Origin: Candidatus Sulfopaludibacter sp. SbA3
GTDB taxonomy: Bacteria > Acidobacteriota > Terriglobia > 20CM-2-55-15
DNA length: 7,451 bases
Direction: 5' to 3'
Assembly (NCBI GenBank): GCA_945861845.1
Contig: CAMAWS010000152.1
Span: 1-7,451, forward strand
Made by a program: the position numbers and the translations under genes. This document shows positions 1-5,372 of the stretch, piece after piece (within the stretch, counting starts at the first letter, position 1; every line of letters starts with the position of its first letter). The notes beneath the pieces are model-generated. The model did no database searches and was not told the origin of the DNA. It saw only the letters and a program-made list of their open reading frames with translations.

Positions 1-372
1 ACGGCGAGGAATCCTGTCGCGGGCGTTGTGCAAACTCCACAACCAAGAGACATAGCATATCAATCATCAATGCGATCCTTCCTTGGTGAACGCCCGTGTC
101 CCCGGCATCTGTCCCCAGTGTTGCCGGATCGGAGATGCGGGGACAAAAAGCGGGGACGCATCAAACCCAATAGAGACTGGCTTTTCGTGTATATTGTCCC
201 CGTGTCCCCACCGTCCCCGGCAAATTCAAAGGTATGATATTTTTTCAAACGGAAATTCAAGGTTGGACTCACGCTTGGGCAGCACTTGGTTGACCGTTCC
301 TGGTGTAGGTGACGGCTGTAGCAAACTTGCGGCCCAAGGCTGACTGAGACTTTGTCAAAGGTTCGCTCGATT
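1..372. other. Intergenic region left of IS66, no convincing gene
   Basis: No open frame here looks like a real protein. A plus-strand frame is open from the window edge to 237 and a minus-strand frame runs from 539 to 60. Both have low-complexity, Arg/Pro/Ser/Cys-rich translations with no recognisable domain, and the minus-strand one crosses the IS66 end, which argues against a gene. The stretch contains a cluster of GTCCCC/GGGGAC hexamers (98-218, listed separately), then an AT-rich patch around 225-255. I looked for the missing N-terminal half of the ISKra4 transposase here and did not find it. The first ~60 bases could be the end of a gene coming from the left, but that cannot be decided from this window. 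Confidence 0.5.
98..218. repeat. Cluster of GTCCCC / GGGGAC hexamers, REP-like
   Basis: GTCCCC occurs at 98-103, 111-116, 196-201, 204-209 and 213-218, and its complement GGGGAC at 139-144 and 152-157. That makes seven copies in 121 bases. The last three forward copies start 8 and 9 bases apart. The copy at 98-109 (GTCCCCGGCATC) pairs almost perfectly with 134-144 (GATGCGGGGAC), so the transcript could form an imperfect hairpin with a loop of about 24 nt. Clustered short GC-rich motifs in both orientations between genes are typical of REP/BIME-type repeats, some of which are mobilised by REP-associated tyrosine transposases. No such transposase is present in this window. The REP assignment is an inference; the repeat itself is seen directly. 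Confidence 0.55.
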
Positions 373-398
373 GTAAGCGTTCGGCCAACCCCATGGTT
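373..398 (+). repeat. IS66 left terminal inverted repeat (26 bp)
   Basis: It begins GTAAGCGTTCGGCCAACC and is identical over 26 bases to the reverse complement of 2787-2812. The next inner base differs (T at 399 against G on the complement of 2786), and the bases outside the element do not match either, so the repeat boundaries are sharp. Confidence 0.92.
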
Positions 399-431
399 TT
401 CAAACGAGCGGGAGGGTGTTTGACTTGAGGT

Positions 432-774
432 ATGAAACGACAACCAACACCGGGAGGCCGAACAGAAGCGGAAATTAGAAGCCTGGTAACGGGGTACGAG
501 AAGAGCGGGCGGACGCGGACGGTCTATTGCGCGAGCCAAGGGGACGCTGGATTACTACCGGTTTCGGCTACGGCGCAAAAAGCCGGCACTGGTGGAGATT
601 GATCTCCGCGAGACCGGAATAGGATTAGACAGCCACGGCATCCCCGGTCAGGAATCTGTGGCGGTAGTGTTGGGCAATGGAAGACGGGTCGAGATTGGGT
701 GGAATGACTTGGGCCGCGTGACTGGACATAGCCGGCCGCTTGGCGCGCTGATCCGCTGTTTGGAGGAGGCATAA
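432..774 (+). pseudogene. tnpA: IS66 accessory protein TnpA, +1 frameshift
   Basis: First gene of the IS66 element, the small accessory protein with a helix-turn-helix-like N-terminus. Its exact role in transposition is less clear than that of TnpC. The frame from ATG 432 reads MKRQPTPGGRTEAEIRSLV and continues to about base 540. The family-like continuation (TLDYYRFRLRRKKPALVEID, then VAVVLGNGRRVEIGW) is in another frame that ends at the TAA at 772-774. The frames meet at the GGGG run 540-543; removing one G restores a continuous protein of about 113 residues, normal for short IS66 TnpA proteins. An in-frame stop at 426-428 makes ATG 432 the first usable start; a GGAGG lies at 411-415, rather far upstream. 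The stop is followed 2 nt later by the tnpB start, so the genes are probably translationally coupled. Unshifted translation would stop near 600 and give a truncated, presumably inactive protein. A sequencing error in the G run is an alternative. Confidence 0.75.
762..769 (+). promoter_or_regulatory. Ribosome binding site of tnpB
   Basis: GGAGGAGG lies inside the last codons of tnpA, 7 bases before the ATG at 777. This strong Shine-Dalgarno supports the chosen tnpB start and translational coupling to tnpA. Confidence 0.75.
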
Positions 775-776
775 CC

Positions 777-1136
777 ATGTTCGGACTGACGATGGCGACG
801 CGCGTGTTCGTGGCCACTGGCGCGACCGACATGCGGATAGGCTTTGACGGACTGTTCGGCCTGGTGCGGGACACACTGGGGGAGGATCCGCTGAGCGGGC
901 ATCTTTTCGTGTTCGCCAATCGGGGCCGGACACGAATCAAGATTTTGGTTTGGGATGGCAGCGGATTGTGGGTGTGCGCCAAGCGGCTGGAGCGTGGACG
1001 GTTTGCCTGGCCGCAAGCCGGGGAGGGATGCAATCAAGTCCCGATGCGGGGTGAGGAATTGACAATGTTATTGAGCGGAATTGATCTGCGTCAAGCCACG
1101 GCGCGCAAGTGGTTCCGGCGCGGCGCGGCGGCGTAA
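777..1136 (+). CDS. tnpB: IS66 accessory protein TnpB (Orf2 family)
   Basis: A 119-residue protein of the IS66 Orf2/TnpB family, the most conserved accessory gene of these elements. It is needed for full transposition of some IS66 members, but its biochemical role is not settled. Family features seen: an N-terminal VFVATGATDMRIGFDGL segment (about residues 10-26), the core GHLFVFANRGRTRIKILVWDGSGLWVCAKRLERGRF (about 41-76, given here only as landmarks F44-F46, R49-R51, K55, W59-D60), and a C-terminal region with LLSGIDL. The length matches the family norm and the frame is unbroken, unlike its neighbours tnpA and tnpC. The start ATG 777 has a good Shine-Dalgarno at 762-769 and lies 2 nt after the tnpA stop. 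A spacer of about 58 nt separates it from tnpC. Confidence 0.92.
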   Translation: MFGLTMATRVFVATGATDMRIGFDGLFGLVRDTLGEDPLSGHLFVFANRGRTRIKILVWDGSGLWVCAKRLERGRFAWPQAGEGCNQVPMRGEELTMLLSGIDLRQATARKWFRRGAAA

Positions 1137-1186
1137 ATAGTCAAAGAAAACACTGGCGTGGAAGTAACATAGGAGCTATCCTATTC

Positions 1187-1198
1187 ATGACACTGTGA
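1187..1198 (+). promoter_or_regulatory. Three-codon mini-ORF overlapping the tnpC start
   Basis: ATG ACA CTG TGA (1187-1198) is preceded by AGGAG at 1171-1175, 11 nt before its ATG. Its TGA overlaps the GTG proposed as the tnpC start (1195-1197) as GTGA. The AGGAG is too far (19 nt) to serve the GTG directly, so a ribosome could load at the mini-ORF and restart on the GTG. This is an inference from spacing; the overlap itself is seen. Confidence 0.3.
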
Positions 1199-2765
1199 TT
1201 GACTTCGTTCCCAACACGCCGCCCTTAGTAATACCGGAAGTGACGGGGCTGCTGGCGCAATTAGAAGAGGCAAACAAGCGGGCGCGGCAGGCGGAAATCA
1301 ACGTCCGGTTATTAGACTTGCGAGTGTCGTCCTTGTTAGAGCAGATACGCCTGCCGCGGATCGCCAAGTTCGGTCCGCGCGGGGAGAGCTTGAGCGCGGC
1401 GCAGTTGGCGTTGTTTGAAGAGGAATTGAGCGCGACATTGGATGAAGTCGCCGCTGAAGCGGCGCGCGGCCCGATACCGGAAGCGCCGCGCAAGAACCGC
1501 CAAAAGCACCCGGGCCGCCAGACGCTGCCCGCCGATCTGCCGCGCGTGGTCAATGTGGTTCCCTGCGCGCCCGCGCAATGCGTCTGCGGCAACTGCGCCG
1601 CTGAAACGGTGGTAATCGGGTACGAGGAAAGCGAAAAGCTGGACGTGGAGCCGGCGAAGTTTTTCGTGGCGGTTACCCGCCGCGAAAAGCGCGCCTGCGC
1701 CAACTGCAAACAGGGCGGGGTGGCCACGGCGCCGGTGCCGGTGGAGATTGTGGAAAAGGGGTTGGTCAGCAGCCGTGTAGTCATCAACACAGTGGTGGCG
1801 AAATACTGCGACCACCTTCCGCTGTACCGGCAGTCGGCCATGCTGGAGCGGGATGCCGGAGTCAAGATCAGCCGGGGGACAATGGACGGCTGGGTGATGC
1901 GAGTCGGTGACTTACTGGGTCCGATCACAATGGCCATGCGCAAGGAAGTGTTACAGGGGAGTTACATTCAGGCGGATGAGACGACCGTGGATGTACAACG
2001 GCCGGAGGAGAAGAAAGGGCAGAATCATCAGGCCTATTTGTGGCAGTTTGGAAATCCGGGGGGAGTGTCGTGTTTTGGTTTGATCTGGGGCGCGGCGGGG
2101 CGGTCGCGCGATCCTTTTTGGGCGATTATTCAGGCATTCTGCAAACCGACGGGTACGCGTCCTACAACAACGCGGGCGGGCCGGGCTTGGTGAGCGCGGG
2201 ATGCTGGGCGCACGCGCGCCGGTACTTTGTCGACGCGGTGAAAGTGAACAAGCTCGACGTGGTAGCGATTGAATTCGTGAAACGGATGAACGATCTGTTT
2301 GCCGTTGACGGCGAAGCCAGGGACGGCAATCTGCCGTTAGAAGCGCGGGATGAATTGCGGCAGGCGAAAGCGGCTGGTCTGGTGGACGGCATTCATGACA
2401 AGCTGCTGGCTGTGAAGAGTACCCTCCTGCCGAAGAGTAAATTGGGCCAGGCGGTGGACTACACGCTGGGACAGTGGATCCGGCTGAAGCAATTCTTGAA
2501 GCACCCCGAGATCGAGCTATCGAATAATTTAGCCGAGAACTCGATGCGGCCAATCGCGGTCGGCCGGAAGAACTGGATCCATGTAGGCAGCGTCGAGGCG
2601 GGGCCGAAGGTGGCGGCGATTCTCTCGGTTGTGGAAACGTGCAAGCGATTGGAGATTCCGGTGCGGGAATATCTCGCCGATGTTCTGCCGGGGATGGCCG
2701 ACCGGAAGGTGGCCGAAGTCGCCGCCCTCACGCCAATGGCGTGGAAGTCGCGCCGGTCGGCCTAA
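1195..2765 (+). pseudogene. tnpC: IS66 transposase TnpC, -1 frameshift between catalytic residues
   Basis: The DDE transposase of the element, which would cut and join the IS ends. The parts in order are: an N-terminal coiled-coil-prone region (about residues 18-52, rich in E/R/L); a Lys/Arg linker near 98-108; a Cys-rich zinc-ribbon-like section (C124, C130, C132, C135, then C168, C171); and the catalytic core. D261 (in YIQADETTVD) is in the first frame. The second Asp (in LQTDGYASY) and the Glu (in SNNLAENSMRP) are in the -1 frame, about residues 319 and 448 of the reconstructed 523-residue protein, a normal length for the family. The frames meet at the six-G run 2058-2063, where GNPGG joins SVVFWFDLGRG. 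Unshifted translation runs to 2193 and lacks two of the three catalytic residues. The first-frame codons at the site are CCG GGG GGA, so -1 slippage is conceivable; otherwise one G was lost. Start GTG 1195 was chosen because no ATG lies upstream in frame; it overlaps a mini-ORF stop. Confidence 0.85.
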
Positions 2766-2786
2766 TTCATGTCCGCGTCGCCCCGC

Positions 2787-2812
2787 AACCATGGGGTTGG
2801 CCGAACGCTTAC
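2787..2812 (-). repeat. IS66 right terminal inverted repeat (26 bp)
   Basis: This is the exact reverse complement of 373-398, ending ...CGAACGCTTAC at 2812. It lies 21 bases after the tnpC stop codon. An open frame from the adjacent ISKra4 remnant happens to read back through it to an ATG at 2769, but residues encoded before 2813 belong to the IS66 end and not to the ISKra4 protein. Confidence 0.92.
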
Positions 2813-3467
2813 GAACAAACGGGTGTGGGCCAGTTTGCTCAAGGGCAAGACGACCGTCAGTGAGGAGGTGGCCGAACAGATGCAACGCCGCGATCCGTCC
2901 GCATCCAAAACTCGCGTGGCTTTGACCGCCGGCGAGCGGGCCCTCCAGATTCGAGTCGAGAGGAAGCTGAACGTCACCTTGATCCTGGATCTGATGCACG
3001 CCTTGGAGAAACTGTGGAAAGCCGCTTATGCCTTCCATCCCGAGGGCAGCCTGGAAGCCGACCTCTGGGTCCTGGAGCGCGCCTTGAAAATCCTGTTCGG
3101 CGAGGTGGGCCAGGTGGTCAAGGGGATTCGCCAAAGTATCACCAAACGTGGCCTGTCCGGAGACAAGCGCAAAACGCTGCTGGGAATCACCGGTTACCTT
3201 TACCGGAACCGTGCCCGTATGCGCTATGACGAATACCTCGCCAACGGCTGGCCCATCGCCAGTGGTCCGGTCGAAGGCGCCTGCAAGAACCTGATCAAAG
3301 ACCGGATGGAGCGTTCCGGAATGCGTTGGACCGAGCCGATGGCTGAGGCCATCGTCCAGCTCAGAGCCATCTATCTCTCAGGAGATTTCGACGGCTATTG
3401 GCAATTCCACATCGAACAGGATCAACGACGCCTTTATCCCACCAAATGGAGCGTCGTTCAAAAGTAG
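2813..3467 (+). pseudogene. ISKra4-family transposase, C-terminal half only
   Basis: About 218 residues resembling the C-terminal half of ISKra4-family transposases, which are usually about 450-500 residues long. Recognisable parts are NKRVWASLLKGKTTV at the broken edge, LILDLMHALEKLWKAAYAFH (with a likely catalytic Asp), YLYRNRARMRYDEYLANGWP, then the family's most conserved stretch IASGPVEGACKNLIKDRMER (with the likely catalytic Glu), followed by SGMRW. The N-terminal half, which should hold the first catalytic Asp, is absent, so the protein should be inactive. The frame stays open upstream to an ATG at 2769, but those first residues are translated from the IS66 end. The remnant itself has no internal stop or frameshift, so the truncation seems fairly recent. 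It converges on tadC with 11 nt between the stops. Confidence 0.85.
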
Positions 3468-3475
3468 CCACACCC
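2813..3475 (+). mobile_element. ISKra4-family element remnant, left part missing
   Basis: The right-hand part of an ISKra4-family insertion sequence. It starts abruptly at the IS66 right tip (2812/2813) inside the transposase gene. The right end probably lies just after the transposase stop, around 3468-3475 (CCACACCC), because tadC ends at 3479. No matching left end or N-terminal coding half is found at 1-372, so the remnant cannot mobilise itself. The exact right boundary cannot be fixed without a second copy. Confidence 0.7.
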
Positions 3476-3478
3476 AAA

Positions 3479-4426
3479 TCAAAATAGCGACTGCTGTGCA
3501 ATGCGGATAGCAAGTGGGCCGATGAGCAGAATAAGCACGGCGATCACAGTCAGAAAAAGCGGAAAGATAGCCCGTGTGGCGGCCGTCTTGGCAACGTGCT
3601 CCGCCAATTGAAAGCGTCTCTGGCGAGCTAGATTCGACTGGGTGTGCAATACGGCCTTCAGCGGCTGTCCGGCTGAACGTCCGGCCGTGAGGGCAATAAC
3701 AAAAGTGGACACATCGTCGGACTCGATGCGCTTCGCCATTTTCGTGAGCGCATCCTCCTCACCTAACCCCTTGTCGATATCGCCTAGCACGATCCGGAGT
3801 TCGTCCGCAAGTGCATCGGAACCCATTTGCGTGCAGTAGACTTCGATGGCGTGCTGGAAAACAGCGCGGGCTTCGAGGGCCAGAACCATGAACTCAATTG
3901 CGAACGGGAGACGTTTTTCGATCCAGGCCACGCGGTTCTTGACCTCGCCCCGCAGTGCCATTACGGGAAAAAACAAGCCCGGAAGCGCGCCCATTAGAAT
4001 AGCGAGCAGCAGAGCTTTAATCAGACTTAAGCCGAGGAGGAGGAGAAGAAGCGCGAGAAAGAGGGCGGGGATCGTAGAAGTCAACAGGATAGTAGCCAGA
4101 AACTGCTGGGCCGAGATCCGGCCTCGAAGACCGGCTCTGACGAGATCGCACTCCCATCTCACTATCAGTTCTGACAGGCCGAACACGTTCCGGCGGCTCA
4201 TTTCCTCCGCGAGGGGCAGAACGACCGAGGCAAGCCGATTCAGAAACGAAGTGAGGGAGCCATAACCGGGCAAGAATTCACCTTCGATGCCTCGACTGCT
4301 CTGCATGGCTAGTCCACTTTGATAGGTCAGCGAGACATACTCCATCAGCCAGTAGAGGAATAAGGCGAGAGAACCGGCGGAGCAAACCGTGGAAATCGTA
4401 TTTAGAATAATGCCGACTGTTCCCAT
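3479..4426 (-). CDS. tadC: Tad/Flp pilus inner-membrane platform protein TadC
   Basis: A 315-residue polytopic membrane protein with a C-terminal type II secretion system F domain (T2SSF, about residues 172-305). With TadB it would form the platform in the inner membrane on which the CpaF ATPase acts to assemble the Flp pilus. Membrane segments are seen near residues 5-30, 108-130, 133-157 and 286-308. The F-domain signature is KRLPFAIEFMVLALEARAVF (171-190), where other TadC proteins commonly have an EAG-type motif; here it reads EAR. A cytoplasmic helical stretch with GDIDKGLGEEDALTKMA follows. The length is normal and the frame intact. ATG 4426 has a TGAGGA Shine-Dalgarno (4433-4438 on the complement) that includes the tadB stop, 6 nt away, so translation is probably coupled to tadB. 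It is the last pilus gene in the window; the ISKra4 remnant begins 11 nt past its stop. Confidence 0.88.
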   Translation of the reverse strand: MGTVGIILNTISTVCSAGSLALFLYWLMEYVSLTYQSGLAMQSSRGIEGEFLPGYGSLTSFLNRLASVVLPLAEEMSRRNVFGLSELIVRWECDLVRAGLRGRISAQQFLATILLTSTIPALFLALLLLLLGLSLIKALLLAILMGALPGLFFPVMALRGEVKNRVAWIEKRLPFAIEFMVLALEARAVFQHAIEVYCTQMGSDALADELRIVLGDIDKGLGEEDALTKMAKRIESDDVSTFVIALTAGRSAGQPLKAVLHTQSNLARQRRFQLAEHVAKTAATRAIFPLFLTVIAVLILLIGPLAIRIAQQSLF

Positions 4427-4432
4427 ATATTA

Positions 4433-4438
4433 TCCTCA
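4433..4438 (-). promoter_or_regulatory. tadC Shine-Dalgarno overlapping the tadB stop
   Basis: On the minus strand TGAGGA combines the tadB stop TGA with a GAGGA ribosome binding site, 6 nt before the tadC ATG. It fixes the tadC start and suggests coupled, roughly equal synthesis of the two platform proteins. Confidence 0.65.
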
Positions 4439-5314
4439 AATAATCGCGCGGACAATCCGCCGAATCCAGAGAAAACCGATCAGTTGAATCACAGCCACAA
4501 CCATGAGAAGCAGATTCCCGGTAAAAGAATTAAACAAAATGTCCGGGATTGATGGATCGAAAAAGAGCACCATGACGAGGAAAAGCGGAGTCAGCAGAAT
4601 GATGACCTTTTCCTGAGCGCGGACTTCCGCTGTTTCGCTTTCGAGCTTCTTCTGGAGACGAAAAAGCTCATGTGTAGCCTCAGAGATTCGCTCGAGAATA
4701 TGCCTGAGATCCCCACCCTGGCGCATATTGATGATCAGAGCGCTCGCGACCATGGTAAAGCTTTCGATCGGAATTCGTGCGCGCGCCCGCCCGAGGGCAT
4801 CTTCGATGCTCAGCCCGCGCACGCGGCTTTCATTCAAGATCAAGGCAAACTCATGGCTGATAGGGTTTGGCATCCGCTTGTGCACATCTTCGATTGCGCT
4901 TTCGAGCACCTTCCCAGCCCCCACGGAAGCAGCCATGACGCCAATGGCGTCCGGAATCTGTTTGGCCAGTTTCTGCAGGCGCGCTTCCCTCGCGGCCCGA
5001 TAAACCACCCTGGGCAACCAATAGGCGATCACCGCAACGCCTCCCGCGAAGACGGGGCTTCTCGTAAGAATGAAAACAGTCGCAGCGGCGGCGATGACCA
5101 CGATATGAGCCAGTCTGGCGGCATGGTGGGCTCTTTCCGGATTCCAGCCGAGGGAGAGCTCGTCCACCCAGGATTGGTAGAGGGCGGCGTCTCTTTCGGA
5201 GAGCGAGAAGAACCACGTCAGGAGGGGGATGTAACCAGAACGGCAGAAAACGAAGACAGAGCAGGCCGAACAGCATACTCCGACCGCTGCAAGGAACACT
5301 GATTCGGGATTCAC
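4436..5314 (-). CDS. tadB: Tad/Flp pilus inner-membrane platform protein TadB
   Basis: A 292-residue polytopic membrane protein with a T2SSF domain (about residues 118-245), the partner of TadC in the inner-membrane platform of the Flp pilus machine. Membrane segments are seen near residues 5-24 (after NPESVFLAAVG), 68-100, 237-253 and 264-284. The F-domain entry reads AKQIPDAIGVMAASVGAGKV, close to the usual LPDAL...SL.AG pattern of TadB. A second conserved part, ALIINMRQGGDLRHILERI, resembles the TadB QxGGdL.. motif. The frame is open up to a TTG at 5326, but that TTG lies within the Shine-Dalgarno GGAGG; the GTG at 5314, 5 nt after it, is the better start. It lies 58 nt after the cpaF stop and 9 nt before tadC, within one operon. 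Confidence 0.88.
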   Translation of the reverse strand: MNPESVFLAAVGVCCSACSVFVFCRSGYIPLLTWFFSLSERDAALYQSWVDELSLGWNPERAHHAARLAHIVVIAAAATVFILTRSPVFAGGVAVIAYWLPRVVYRAAREARLQKLAKQIPDAIGVMAASVGAGKVLESAIEDVHKRMPNPISHEFALILNESRVRGLSIEDALGRARARIPIESFTMVASALIINMRQGGDLRHILERISEATHELFRLQKKLESETAEVRAQEKVIILLTPLFLVMVLFFDPSIPDILFNSFTGNLLLMVVAVIQLIGFLWIRRIVRAII

Positions 5315-5319
5315 GCCAG

Positions 5320-5324
5320 CCTCC
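5320..5324 (-). promoter_or_regulatory. tadB Shine-Dalgarno that decides a GTG start
   Basis: GGAGG on the minus strand lies 5 nt before the GTG at 5314-5312. The alternative TTG start at 5326 overlaps this site and has no comparable site of its own, so the GTG is preferred and the protein begins M-N-P-E-S. Confidence 0.6.
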
Positions 5325-5372
5325 AATCCCCAACACTTGAATGTACACGTAGACCGGAAACGATACGCTCTG

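Larger units (their letters stand above)
373..2812 (+). mobile_element. IS66-family insertion sequence, complete ends, frameshifted genes
   Basis: A 2440-bp element with perfect 26-bp terminal inverted repeats starting GTAAGCG, the typical tip of IS66-family elements. It contains the three-gene set tnpA-tnpB-tnpC in the order and orientation expected of IS66, and its size is normal for the family. IS66 elements transpose through a DDE transposase (TnpC) and normally leave an 8-bp target duplication. The 8 bases on the left (GCTCGATT, 365-372) and on the right (GAACAAAC, 2813-2820) do not match, so the copy is not a simple insertion in its present surroundings. tnpA and tnpC each carry a one-base frameshift in a G run, so the copy is probably not autonomous unless slippage rescues it. 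It abuts an ISKra4 remnant on the right. Confidence 0.9.

Noticed and set aside
98..218. CRISPR array
   Set aside because: The repeated unit is only six bases, spacing is irregular and both orientations occur; there are no 25-40 bp repeats with uniform spacers and no cas genes.
1..237. Plus-strand frame open from the window edge to 237, possibly the end of a gene
   Set aside because: The translation has no recognisable motif and runs through the GTCCCC repeat cluster; without the sequence to the left it cannot be supported.
365..372. Possible 8-bp target duplication of IS66
   Set aside because: The left flank GCTCGATT and the right flank GAACAAAC (2813-2820) do not match in either orientation.
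60..539. 159-residue open frame on the minus strand
   Set aside because: It crosses the IS66 left end and runs antisense to tnpA, has an Arg/Ser/Pro/Cys-rich composition without any domain, and includes the translated GGGGAC repeats.
1185..1943. 252-residue minus-strand open frame opposite tnpC
   Set aside because: It is antisense to the well-supported transposase frame, and the translation is Ser/Thr/Arg-rich with no domain; GC-rich codon bias produces such shadows.
2769..2812. Start of the ISKra4 protein at ATG 2769
   Set aside because: These codons are the IS66 right end, including its inverted repeat; similarity to ISKra4 transposases begins only at the junction at 2813.
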